A stretch of 18,418 bases of DNA from contig JACQSP010000071.1 of NCBI GenBank assembly GCA_016205905.1, positions 1 through 18,418 on the forward strand, written 5' to 3'. The position numbers and the translations under genes are program-made. The DNA is from Candidatus Woesearchaeota archaeon. Its GTDB lineage: Archaea > Nanobdellota > Nanobdellia > Woesearchaeales > DSVV01. Shown piece after piece: positions 6,388 through 14,240 of the stretch. Positions within the stretch are counted from its first letter, which is position 1. Every line of letters starts with the position of its first letter. Below the pieces are notes generated by a model, which saw only the letters and a program-made list of their open reading frames with translations, had not been told where the DNA came from and did no database searches.

Positions 6388-7335
6388 ATGAACATACTTA
6401 TTTTTTTAATAGGGCTTGCAGCATTATTGATTGGCTCATTTACTGACCTGAAGAAAAGGGAAGTTCCTGATTGGTTAAATTATGGGCTTATGTTTACAGG
6501 GATAGGTGTATCATTATTATTTTCAGTAATTTATTGGGATTTCTGGATATTGCTCAGTAGCATAATTGGATTAGCAGCCATGTTTGTGTTAGGCAGCATT
6601 ATGTTTTACACCGGCCAATGGGGCGGCGGAGACAGCAAGATGATAATGGGTATTGGCGCGTTAATCGGAATACCTGCTTCATGGCCTTTAAAGGAAATGG
6701 TTGTGTCTTGGGAACTTCAAGTGCCGTTTTTATTCAGCTTTATTCTGTATAGTTTTGTCGTCGGAGCAGTTTACGGGCTATTCTGGACAATTGTTCTTGC
6801 TATTAAACACAGAAAGGGATTTGTTGCTGAGTTCATATACCTTTTGGATATGAGAAGGAACATAACAAAAAAAATAATAAGAGTTGGATTTATAGTGATT
6901 ATACTTTCTTCAGTTGGCTTACTTTTCTTTGCAAAATATTTTATTCTCAAAATTGTGCCGTTGGGATTAAGCATACTTGTAATAATCGCATACTGGATGT
7001 ACTTTTTTATCAAAGCAACTGAGCAAAGCTCTATGATAAAACATGTCCAGCCTGAAGAATTAACAGAAGGGGATTGGATCAGCAGTGATGTTTTTGTGGA
7101 TACTGGCGAAGGAAAAGGAAGAGTATATATTACAGGGCCAAAGGATTTAGGCATTTCAAAAGAGCAGATTCAAAAATTAATAAGCCTGAAAGCCCACGGA
7201 AAATTAAAGGATGAAAAAGGCAGAAAGTTATTGATAGATGTGAAAATTGGCATTCCTTTTGTTCCAAGTTTTCTTTTTGGCTATTTATTGAGTTATTTTA
7301 TTGGAACAGGCTGGCTGATTGGATTGATAAGGTAA
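6388..7335 (+). CDS. Archaeal prepilin/preflagellin peptidase (A24 family, FlaK/PibD type)
   Basis: A 315-residue membrane aspartyl protease that removes the class III signal peptide from pilins or archaellins. The first catalytic Asp is D20 in GSFTDLKKREVPDW. The second is D82 in GQWGGGDSKMIMGIG, the GxGD-type motif. About seven hydrophobic segments are visible, including residues 3-17, 31-49, 52-75, about 110-130, 165-200 and the last one near 290-310. Between the last two is a soluble part with ITGPKDLGISKEQIQKLISL, seen in other archaeal A24 proteins. The start is ATG at 6388, with GTGAT about 5 bases upstream as a weak Shine-Dalgarno. The gene is divergent from the cis-prenyltransferase-like gene. 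No pilin gene is visible in the window. Confidence 0.88.
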   Translation: MNILIFLIGLAALLIGSFTDLKKREVPDWLNYGLMFTGIGVSLLFSVIYWDFWILLSSIIGLAAMFVLGSIMFYTGQWGGGDSKMIMGIGALIGIPASWPLKEMVVSWELQVPFLFSFILYSFVVGAVYGLFWTIVLAIKHRKGFVAEFIYLLDMRRNITKKIIRVGFIVIILSSVGLLFFAKYFILKIVPLGLSILVIIAYWMYFFIKATEQSSMIKHVQPEELTEGDWISSDVFVDTGEGKGRVYITGPKDLGISKEQIQKLISLKAHGKLKDEKGRKLLIDVKIGIPFVPSFLFGYLLSYFIGTGWLIGLIR

Positions 7336-7367
7336 GTTGCTGGACTATTGTATTCTTTTTATTTCTT

Positions 7368-7388
7368 GGACGTAACCACGTTCACTAT
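7368..7388 (+). terminator. Weak relative of the post-stop mini-hairpin motif
   Basis: GGACGTAACCAC, about 33 bases after the prepilin peptidase stop and just after a T-run (CTTTTTATTT, 7355-7364), resembles GGACGAAGTCAC at 1128 and 18244. About 13 of 21 positions match. The likeness may be chance. Confidence 0.25.
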
Positions 7389-7401
7389 GATTAATAAGTA
7401 A

Positions 7402-7540
7402 GTCGTTAGTCGTAGGTCGTTTGTCGTCAGATGTTGGTCGTGGACATCATTTCACAATTATTAACATCGTCCGTTATACGACAGACGACGAACGACATAC
7501 GGCAAACCCGTTTCTGACACCTGACCATTGACAACTGATA
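7402..7540. repeat. Heptamer-array hairpin element (convergent junction)
   Basis: The left arm is heptamers: GTCGTTA, GTCGTAG, GTCGTTT, GTCGTCA (7402-7429), with two more degenerate copies. The right arm (7484-7503) reads in reverse complement as GTATGTC, GTTCGTC, GTC, and further degenerate heptamers go on to about 7540. The best-paired arms, 7409-7428 and 7484-7503, match at 17 of 20 positions. It sits between the convergent prepilin peptidase and MMP11-like genes. The design is the same as in the octamer elements but with a different unit sequence and length. Confidence 0.75.
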
Positions 7541-7550
7541 AAAATAATAA

Positions 7551-8711
7551 TTATTTTCTTGGGTCGCCTTTTGCTATAAACCTTCTTCTGTGTTCCGGCA
7601 AGACTTTTCCTGCTTCATCCGGCCAATATAACATGCCTGGAACAGCAGCAGCTCCTATTAATCCTTTACTGCCTGTAATTTCATGAAACATAAAACCCTG
7701 CTGCTCTAATGTTTTAAAAGCATTATGACACGCATCTTCTAAATCTATAATTTCTCTTCTTGCCCTGTCAGAATAAGCCATCATTTCTTCTGTGATCCAT
7801 ACGCCAGAATAAATAATTAATCCTGTGTTTGGGCTTGAGGTATATTCTTTAAGTTGTTTAACAAAATTAGCGACGAGAAAATCATCCAAACCATCAACAC
7901 CATCTCTTACCCCAAAGCTTACACCTGATGCAAAGCAATTTTTTGTTTTATCCGGCGCAAAAGGATATAATTGAACTTCCGGCGCAAACAAAAGCTTTAC
8001 AACAGGTTCACCATACTGCATTCTGGCAGAGGTTTGCAGATCAACACCGATTCTTTTCACAAGAGCATAAGTTGCGCCAGTATCGTGATTATCTGTGTCG
8101 TCGACACCAAACGTAAGCAGATGATAAGTGTGCAAAGTAAATCCAGCCCTGCCTAATCTTTCTCCGCCGCCAGCTTCAAAAATCTCGACAGCTTCAACAC
8201 CTTTTGCAACACCTCGAGAATAACTTGCGCTGACACCATAACCGCCTAAACCTGCGTAAGTAACTACTGCTTTATTATTTGTATGGCTGGCGTGTTTATC
8301 AGCTTGTCTATTAGCTTGTTTATCAATCTGTTTATCAGCTTGTTCATCGGTTTGTTTATTGATTTGTTTATCTTGCTGCAGCATTACTGACTCAATTCCA
8401 GCAGGAGCAAAAGAAGGAATTAACTTAAGTTTTGCTTCAATTCCTGGCTTAACCATATAAAATGTCCACGTTCCGCTTAAATAGGAATCTAGCACTATAT
8501 CTTTACTTGCTTCTTTGATGTTATGAAATCTGGTTGTATCACCAAAACAGCAGTTCTCTGGGCCATAATTTTCTCCTAAAAGAACAATATTATTTCTAGG
8601 ATCGTAGAGAACAAGCAATTCCTCATACGGCCAAATCCATTTAGTCTCATCAACGAATCTTCTTAATTCTTCAATGTCAACAATCCCTTTAACATCTCTT
8701 AAATCTGACAT
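7551..8711 (-). CDS. Methanogenesis marker 11 / TiaS-like protein with a VDDTD motif
   Basis: A 386-residue protein. Residues 203-216, VDDTDNHDTGATYA, match the nucleotide-binding IDDTD motif at the N-terminus of TiaS, the agmatidine synthetase for tRNA-Ile2, and of methanogenesis marker protein 11 (TIGR03280). The flanking VTYAGLGGYGVSAS, FEAGGGERLGRAGF and a C-terminal PGMLYWPDEAG region fit the marker 11 family best as I recall it. The overall order is an N-terminal alpha/beta part, then the VDDTD domain in the second half. An insert of about 28 residues (113-140), made of tetrapeptides like ADKQ and INKQ, is encoded by a 12-base repeat. The start is ATG at 8711 with GAGGT about 7 bases upstream and a TATA box at 8746-8757. 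The reaction is unknown. Confidence 0.6.
   Translation of the reverse strand: MSDLRDVKGIVDIEELRRFVDETKWIWPYEELLVLYDPRNNIVLLGENYGPENCCFGDTTRFHNIKEASKDIVLDSYLSGTWTFYMVKPGIEAKLKLIPSFAPAGIESVMLQQDKQINKQTDEQADKQIDKQANRQADKHASHTNNKAVVTYAGLGGYGVSASYSRGVAKGVEAVEIFEAGGGERLGRAGFTLHTYHLLTFGVDDTDNHDTGATYALVKRIGVDLQTSARMQYGEPVVKLLFAPEVQLYPFAPDKTKNCFASGVSFGVRDGVDGLDDFLVANFVKQLKEYTSSPNTGLIIYSGVWITEEMMAYSDRARREIIDLEDACHNAFKTLEQQGFMFHEITGSKGLIGAAAVPGMLYWPDEAGKVLPEHRRRFIAKGDPRK
8293..8376. repeat. 12-base tandem repeat (7 units) within the MMP11-like gene
   Basis: Seven consecutive units start at 8293, 8305, 8317, 8329, 8341, 8353 and 8365. Each is close to TGTTTATCAGCT on the plus strand; unit 1 and unit 4 are identical. 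They code, on the minus strand, for tetrapeptides of the form [I/A/T][D/N][K/E/R]Q. The period keeps the reading frame, so copy number can vary without breaking the protein. Confidence 0.85.
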
Positions 8712-8745
8712 AAATGAAACCTCATATGATGTGGTGTTATGTTGA

Positions 8746-8757
8746 GATTTATAAAAA
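8746..8757 (-). promoter_or_regulatory. TATA box of the MMP11-like gene
   Basis: TTTTTATAAATC on the minus strand, about 40 bases upstream of the ATG at 8711. This allows a short leader of about 12-15 bases that carries the GAGGT Shine-Dalgarno. It lies between the 5' end of this gene and the 3' end of the helical-repeat gene. Confidence 0.5.
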
Positions 8758-8779
8758 TTTAGGAAATTTAGTAGAAAAT

Positions 8780-10753
8780 TTACTCTAGAAAATTATTTCT
8801 TGCATAAATTTGAGTGATTCTATTTTCATCCCACCCTCGTTCGTTTGCTAATCTTTGAGAAGCTAGACGATAAACCCCAATACTTCCAAACATTATAATG
8901 CCTGTTCCTGATCTTCCTAATGCTTTTGCTAATAATTCATACTCTAAAAAAGCTTTTTCAAACAATTCTTCTGCTCTTTGTGTATTCCCCATTTGTTCTT
9001 GTAACTTAGCAGCATCTTCAAAGTCGCGGTTCTTTTCATAAATAGCACTTGCTCTTTTTAAGTCGCCAATTGATACTAGTAATTCAGCAGCTCTCTGATG
9101 GTTATCAGCTTTAAGATATAACTCACTTGCATCTCTAAGCAAGCTTTGTGTCTGCCGTTCTGCTGTCTTATCTTGAGTTCCTTGTTTAAGAGTTTCTGCT
9201 TGTTGCTCTAGCCTTCTTGCAGAATCAGTCCATTGCCCTACTCTGTTCTCAACTTGTTGAGTTCCACGCCTTCTACCCATTAGATGATCTATCCAAATAA
9301 CTTTGTCTTCTTGATCAGCTGATTTATATGCGCTCCTCATTAGCCTGTACAATCTTTTTATTTTAGATGTATGTTGACCACATGCTATACTAATATTCTC
9401 CATGAATCGGGTAGTTAACTTATCAGCGACAATTGCAGCATGAGAAAGATATCCGCTTCTTTGATAACAGATTATTGCTCTTTCCAAGTCTTTTTCTACA
9501 TATTGTGCAATTACTCCTTCTCGATATAATTCTTCCCTATCTTTTCTTAAATCTCTAAAGTAATTAGCAAAAGAGGTAGCAGCTGAAGAACCATGCATTG
9601 CAGCATAGTGTAAACAGTAAAATAAAACACGGCCTGTTATCTTAGTATATTCCTCTAATTCAGAATGAGTGCTTTTATGAACATCTTTTACTTTTGAAAA
9701 GAGGTTGCTAAATAAAGTTCCAGTTTCCATTTCCAATCTAACCCACTTTAAAGCTCTCCTTTCATTTTTAGGTAATATTGATTCCTTTTTGTCTTCTACT
9801 TGCCTTTGTTTTTCTTTCCTAATAATTTGTGTTATTCTGTCAAAATACTCATCCATCACACCAGATTGTGCTAAATGAGCGATAGCCACAGCCAGATTAT
9901 CATTAGTTCTGTAAATATGGCGATCTTCATCTCTTACCCATAAATTATGAATTGAGTTAGCAGTTATCCAACAATCCTCACTATAATCCTTAATTATTTT
10001 TTGTAGTAATCTTTCAGCTCCAATCTTATCACCTTTCATGTATTTAATAACAGTAATAATAGCCTCATTAAAAGGTGACCCTGATCCCATTCCTTTTGCG
10101 CTTTCTTTAGTTAACTCTGTTAATGTTTTAGGTTCACGATTAAAACCTAACTCTGTTCTCATTATTAGATATTCCTCTACTTTTCTTAAAAGGGTCTTTG
10201 CCTTAGTAATATCTCCTGTAAAATACTCTGCCAAAACAAGATAAACATCTGGAAATAAATATAACTCACTGCCAAAAGTGGATTGATTTGTGTCAAGTTT
10301 CTGATATATCCTTCCATCATCACAAATTGCTCTTTTCTCAACATTACTAAATATATCCTTTGCTTTTTGAGATTCTCCTAATATTGACAATGCAAGCGCA
10401 AAATAGATATTACTTTTAGAACTGAGTCTTGCATAATATGATGCTTTTTGTTCTGATACAGATTCTTGTTGAGAACAAACACCTATTTTGATTAATCCGT
10501 CGGTATAACCTATCTGTTCTTCAATTGAGCGGATTATTCTTCTTGCTTCATCAACCTCGCCTAAGAAATATTTCGCAAAAGCAAGAAGAGAATTATCTGC
10601 AGTATTTAAAGAATCTGAATTAAAACCAGTCTTGATTAATCCGTTGGAATAGCCAATTCTATCTTCAATTGTTCTAATTATTTCCCTAGCGCTATCTAAG
10701 TGTTCTTGGCTGTTTATTGGACTAGGAAAAAGAGTGCTTTGTGTCTCATTCAT
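8780..10753 (-). CDS. Large alpha-helical repeat protein (toroid-like N-terminus, TPR-like C-terminus)
   Basis: A 657-residue protein of unknown function, with no signal peptide or membrane segment visible. The N-terminal part has a repeat of about 48 residues. ARxIIRxIExxIGYxxGLIKxG appears at about 22-43 and again at about 70-91, and a weaker third copy near 130-155 (VEKRAICDDGRIYQKL). This pattern resembles the alpha/alpha-toroid of six-hairpin glycosidases, but catalytic residues are not obvious. The middle (about 200-400) is helical. The C-terminus, about 540-625, has TPR-like or SEL1-like helix pairs (for example HQRAAELLVSIGDLKRASAIYE). ATG at 10753 is preferred over TTG at 10768, because a TATA box lies about 26 bases upstream, which fits a leaderless mRNA. 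It may be a scaffold or an inactive hydrolase relative. Confidence 0.7.
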   Translation of the reverse strand: MNETQSTLFPSPINSQEHLDSAREIIRTIEDRIGYSNGLIKTGFNSDSLNTADNSLLAFAKYFLGEVDEARRIIRSIEEQIGYTDGLIKIGVCSQQESVSEQKASYYARLSSKSNIYFALALSILGESQKAKDIFSNVEKRAICDDGRIYQKLDTNQSTFGSELYLFPDVYLVLAEYFTGDITKAKTLLRKVEEYLIMRTELGFNREPKTLTELTKESAKGMGSGSPFNEAIITVIKYMKGDKIGAERLLQKIIKDYSEDCWITANSIHNLWVRDEDRHIYRTNDNLAVAIAHLAQSGVMDEYFDRITQIIRKEKQRQVEDKKESILPKNERRALKWVRLEMETGTLFSNLFSKVKDVHKSTHSELEEYTKITGRVLFYCLHYAAMHGSSAATSFANYFRDLRKDREELYREGVIAQYVEKDLERAIICYQRSGYLSHAAIVADKLTTRFMENISIACGQHTSKIKRLYRLMRSAYKSADQEDKVIWIDHLMGRRRGTQQVENRVGQWTDSARRLEQQAETLKQGTQDKTAERQTQSLLRDASELYLKADNHQRAAELLVSIGDLKRASAIYEKNRDFEDAAKLQEQMGNTQRAEELFEKAFLEYELLAKALGRSGTGIIMFGSIGVYRLASQRLANERGWDENRITQIYARNNFLE

Positions 10754-10773
10754 GTGATTAGGAAACAAAGAAC

Positions 10774-10784
10774 TATTTATAAAA
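10774..10784 (-). promoter_or_regulatory. TATA box of the helical-repeat gene
   Basis: TTTATAAATAG on the minus strand is centred about 26 bases before the ATG at 10753. It supports the ATG rather than the TTG five codons upstream, because a TTG start at 10768 would be only about 10 bases from the TATA box. Confidence 0.55.
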
Positions 10785-10868
10785 TTTTTGTTTAGATATT
10801 ACTTTAAAGTGATGATTATGAAGCAAGATATCACATTCAATCATAATTTTACTAAAATAAGCGTAATG

Positions 10869-11873
10869 TTAAACACAATCATAATTCTTTTCCCCCCGCC
10901 AGTATGACTCACGCAGAGGGCAGCTGCTGTATGGTGTGTTTCTTATTTTCTTTGCATCACCGCTGTTCCAAATCTCTTTCAATGACTCTGTTTTGAAATT
11001 TCCAAGCAATTTCTTCGAGCCTGTGCATGGATATGCTTCTCCAAGAATATTTACATAGATTGCATAGTGCAATTGCCTGCACCAAACACCGCCCATGTAC
11101 GGCAAAGTAAGCTCGTATTCAATGCCAAACTCTTTTTTGTCTGTTTCTCTCGCTGTTTCATACATTTGTTTTAACTCGTCTTTTGAGATTTCCCATTCTT
11201 TGACATTGATAGCCGCGCCAATCGGCATCAATGGCCTGAACAATGGAAACACATTATTTTTCCTGCACCATTTCAGGCTTTCATAGACTTCATCCTTATT
11301 GATATTTGTGATGACAAGGTCTCTTCCAAGACGTGTTGGCTTTGACCTGTTGAAACCAGCGTCCATGAGCATTTCTATAACTTCATTTCTTTTTTTTGCA
11401 TAGCCCTGCCTGCCGACCATTTCATCCTCTTTTCTCTCGTCGAGAGAATTGCATTTCACTATGAGCGAGACATTCATTTTGTAGAGCTCTGCAATCTTTT
11501 CTTTATTTAGCAGAGCGCCGTTTGTAAAGATCATAACCCACATGTCCAACTTGTTTGCATAATTTATCATATCCCATACACCAGCGTCGGCAAATGGCTC
11601 GCCTGCCCCTGTGATTTTGATTGTTTCGCAGCCAAGCTCTTTTGCTTCTTTAATCAGCCTCAATCTTTCAGCAAGCGGTAATTCGCTTTTCAAAGCTTCT
11701 TTTGTTCCATATACATCCCTAAAACAATATTTGCAATTAAGATTGCAAACATTTGATGTTTCAATATCTATCAAAAGCATTTTGTTTGCGTTTTCTGTTT
11801 TCTGGAGCTTTTCATTTGACAAATTAAGCCCCTTAAGTATAGGCACTGTTTCATTTATTGGTATTGCGGTCAT
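10869..11873 (-). CDS. Radical SAM protein with a SPASM-like C-terminal cluster domain
   Basis: A 334-residue radical SAM enzyme. The CxxxCxxC that binds the catalytic 4Fe-4S cluster is C43, C47 and C50 in NVCNLNCKYCF. GAGEP (around residue 93) is the SAM-binding GGE-like motif. The C-terminal part has four more cysteines at C265, C283, C318 and C333 around VNILGEAYPCTG, LGNF and LKEIWNS, the SPASM/twitch layout that holds auxiliary clusters. Such enzymes modify peptides, tRNA or cofactors; no substrate is implied here. The ATG at 11873 has GAGGT about 8 bases upstream. It starts 13 bases after the stop of the methyltransferase gene, so they are probably one operon. The two together look like a modification pair. 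Confidence 0.85.
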   Translation of the reverse strand: MTAIPINETVPILKGLNLSNEKLQKTENANKMLLIDIETSNVCNLNCKYCFRDVYGTKEALKSELPLAERLRLIKEAKELGCETIKITGAGEPFADAGVWDMINYANKLDMWVMIFTNGALLNKEKIAELYKMNVSLIVKCNSLDERKEDEMVGRQGYAKKRNEVIEMLMDAGFNRSKPTRLGRDLVITNINKDEVYESLKWCRKNNVFPLFRPLMPIGAAINVKEWEISKDELKQMYETARETDKKEFGIEYELTLPYMGGVWCRQLHYAIYVNILGEAYPCTGSKKLLGNFKTESLKEIWNSGDAKKIRNTPYSSCPLRESYWRGEKNYDCV

Positions 11874-11886
11874 TTTAGTTACCTCG

Positions 11887-13168
11887 TTACCTTTCTCCTA
11901 CTAAAGACAAATAAGGCAAAGCTTCTTTGCCATATGCAACAGTTTCAAGTTTCCAGACACCATTCTCTTCATATGATGGGTTAAAGCCAGCCATCTTAAG
12001 CCCTTCTTTTAAGCTTAGCTGTTTTTCAGGCGGGACAAAAACAATGTTTACTCCTTCTTCTGTTGTGTATGCGAACTGCAAAGGATCACAATTGCTCAAC
12101 ACAAAATTACTTCCTTCTCTTTTAAGGATAAAATCTGCTTCTCTGCAAGCCATTGAAGGGTCAACAACTCTATCAAAAACATTATTGAGAACATAAAGAG
12201 ATGCAGAGCCTTCTCTCAAAGGCAGATTACATATGTCACCCTGAACAAATAGTTTTTTTAGTTTAGTATTTCTTTTCAAAAATCCATATCTTCTCTGTGC
12301 TGTTCTAATCATATTCCCTGAGATGTCAACGCCAAGATAAAACCCAGAAGAAATACCAAGATTGATAAGTTTTGGATCAAAGCCTTGACCAATGCATGGA
12401 GCAAATGTATTTCGGTTATAAGAAAGGATTGTCTGTTCAAGTTGATTCAAACATTCCCCTGTCGCGCAAGCGCCTTCTACAATTATTCCCTGCTTGAAAG
12501 TATTTGGGTAATACTCATATTTAATAAACTGCTGTCTGTCTTCCTTTGGCACTTGAAAGACGAGGTATTCAAAAATACCAACAGGAAGTTTAAATGTACC
12601 CCTATAGATTTCACAATCATATCTTGCAGCTGTTGCAGCCTGCATTAGAAAAGCCTTTGTCTCAACATTTACATCAGTTAATTTTGCAACAGATGATACA
12701 AGAAAGAAGATTGCATCAATAGCCTTTTTCCTGTCATTCAGCTTTTCAAGCAAGAAATTGGTAAGGGAAAGAATCTTATTCCATGTTAATTCTTTATTAG
12801 AAACTGTTCCAGAGATGGATTCTATTATCTGTGTACCTGTTAAATCTTTATTCCATTCAACCCCATTCCCATTTGAGAAGAAATAAGGAACGCCATTAGT
12901 TATAGGATAAGTTATCCCGCACTTTGTGCAGAGAAATTCACCGTCTGATATAAAATCAGCATTGCCTATATTCAGCTTAAGCTCAGATTTATCAGAAGGA
13001 CAAGCAAGATATTTAAGAGAATCTATTATTGTTCCTCTTTCAATTATAGTGAATACTACCAGCTCTTGCTGAGCTTTTGTCCTCGAAGTTTATATCACAA
13101 TCAGTTATTTTATCTGTTATTCTGTCTAAACTAACTGCTACATCTACTACATTAATTATTTTTACCAT
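11887..13168 (-). pseudogene. Trm112-like domain plus class I methyltransferase, frame changed near the 5' end
   Basis: An ATG at 13168 with GGTGAT seven bases upstream opens a frame (MVKIINVVDVAVSLDRI...) that stops at 13040. The +1-shifted frame opens after a TAA at 13090-13092 and runs to 11887. It has no ATG, GTG or TTG until 12753, far inside conserved sequence. Removing one base in the overlap, for example from TTTT at 13075-13078, gives an unbroken 426-residue protein. Its N-terminal part reads LKYLACPSDKSEL then FLCTKCGITYPITNGVPYF, a Trm112/zinc-ribbon pattern. Its second half has EGACATGE (SAM motif I), GVDIS and VQGDICNLP, typical of class I methyltransferases; the substrate is unknown. 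It may be a sequencing indel, a true frameshift or a programmed one. Confidence 0.75.
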
Positions 13169-13216
13169 GTAAATCACCAAACAAACAGAAGCAGCAAGTA
13201 GTATAACTAATTTTAC

Positions 13217-13230
13217 CCGCAATAGTGCGG
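13217..13230 (-). terminator. Small hairpin between the regulator and methyltransferase genes
   Basis: CCGCA and TGCGG form a 5-base stem with a 4-base loop in the gap between the HTH stop (13282) and the methyltransferase ATG (13168). A TATA-like TTAGTTATACT follows on the minus strand toward the ATG. It may end the HTH transcript, but the stem is short. Confidence 0.3.
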
Positions 13231-13281
13231 TACTAATAGTGATTGAATAATATTGGCTGAAGAACACTCAAACATTGAGCT

Positions 13282-14001
13282 TTACACATTCTCGCTGACA
13301 TTAGGAATAATCTTTGCCTCAGCACGCCTTAAGTGCTCACGATATGTCGACAAAGAAATTTTCATAATCTTCGCAAGCTGCCTTAATTCAATCTTTCTGG
13401 GATAATTAAAATATCCCTCGTGGCTTGCAAGCTCTAATGCTTTTCTTTGATTTAGAGAAAGCTCCGGCAAGATTTGCGGGAAATAAATATCGCTGAGTTT
13501 TGATTTTTCAATCTTCAATACCTTGAAGTCAATCATGTCTTTTATTTTAGATTTTGTTTCTTTGATAAAATCCATCAGATTTTCCTTGCTCCATGACGCA
13601 ATCTCCCATGATTCATATCCTTTCTCGTCAACAATAACAGGCTTCAGAAAAAATATTCTTTTTGAATAATGGGCAGTAGGAATATCTTCTTTTGATACTT
13701 TATACGCAAAGAAAAAAGTATTGCCTTCTATTTCTAAATGCTTTAATCTCTTGTCTTTCTTAAAATCTGAAAAAAACTGCTTAATCTTGGTTTCTTCGCC
13801 GTAAATCTTCTCAAAATGCAGATAATATTGCTGGGTTGCTTTTTTCTTCTTGTCTTTCCTGCTTATTCCTTTTCCTTTTATAGTTAGATCTGCATTTTCT
13901 TCATAGAAATCTATAGGATAACCTATTACTTTGACCTTAAACTTTTCGCATCTTTTTCCGATGATGCAGTCATGCTTCCATTTAAGCTTGCAAATCCACA
14001 T
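13282..14001 (-). CDS. HTH regulator, bacterio-opsin-activator (Bat) type
   Basis: A 239-residue putative transcription regulator. The C-terminal 55 residues, LSLNQRKALELASHEGYFNYPRKIELRQLAKIMKISLSTYREHLRRAE, match the HTH_10 (bacterio-opsin activator) domain found widely in archaea; the rest would be the sensor. The N-terminus MWICKLKWKHDCIIGKRC resembles those of related DPANN proteins, which is the reason for choosing ATG at 14001 over the upstream frame to 14076. The extra 25 codons fall in the octamer repeat and the promoter. A TATA-like stretch is at about 14052-14067. The mRNA would have a leader of about 30 bases without a Shine-Dalgarno. It may regulate itself or the downstream methyltransferase/radical SAM pair. 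Confidence 0.82.
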   Translation of the reverse strand: MWICKLKWKHDCIIGKRCEKFKVKVIGYPIDFYEENADLTIKGKGISRKDKKKKATQQYYLHFEKIYGEETKIKQFFSDFKKDKRLKHLEIEGNTFFFAYKVSKEDIPTAHYSKRIFFLKPVIVDEKGYESWEIASWSKENLMDFIKETKSKIKDMIDFKVLKIEKSKLSDIYFPQILPELSLNQRKALELASHEGYFNYPRKIELRQLAKIMKISLSTYREHLRRAEAKIIPNVSENV

Positions 14002-14010
14002 GATAAGGCG

Positions 14011-14090
14011 GTTTGATGGTATGAAAGTAAGATGGTTTGAAGGCAGTATTGTTTTATAGAATTTATAGCCCCTCAAACCATCTAATCATA
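14011..14090. repeat. Octamer array in the regulator's promoter, IR AGATGGTTTGA
   Basis: GTTTGATG, GTATGAAA, GTAAGATG and GTTTGAAG follow each other from 14011 to 14042. AGATGGTTTGA (14030-14040) is repeated in reverse complement at 14073-14083, around the TATA-like region. The same octamers form the 5' arm of the elements at 1203 and 5197. Here they sit on the 5' side of a gene, not at a convergent junction, so they could act as operator sites or be a different insertion. Confidence 0.6.
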
Positions 14091-14240
14091 ATGATTTATT
14101 ATGACTTACATCAAACTTATCAGTACCATAACTGTGCGGGTTTAAATATTTTACTGTCTTTTAAGTTTCATCAAGAAAGGGTTCATATTTTTTAGTAAAA
14201 TTATTAGCAAAAAAATTTAGTGAAGGTATTAAACATGAAC

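Noticed and set aside
13040..13267. Separate small protein ending at 13040
   Set aside because: Its first 33 codons (TTG start) lie upstream of the GGTGAT/ATG at 13168. The part after 13168 reads better as the N-terminus of the frame-changed methyltransferase.
14002..14076. N-terminal extension of the HTH protein to 14076
   Set aside because: The extra codons run through the octamer repeat and TATA-like sequence, while the residues from 14001 match the usual N-terminus of related regulators.
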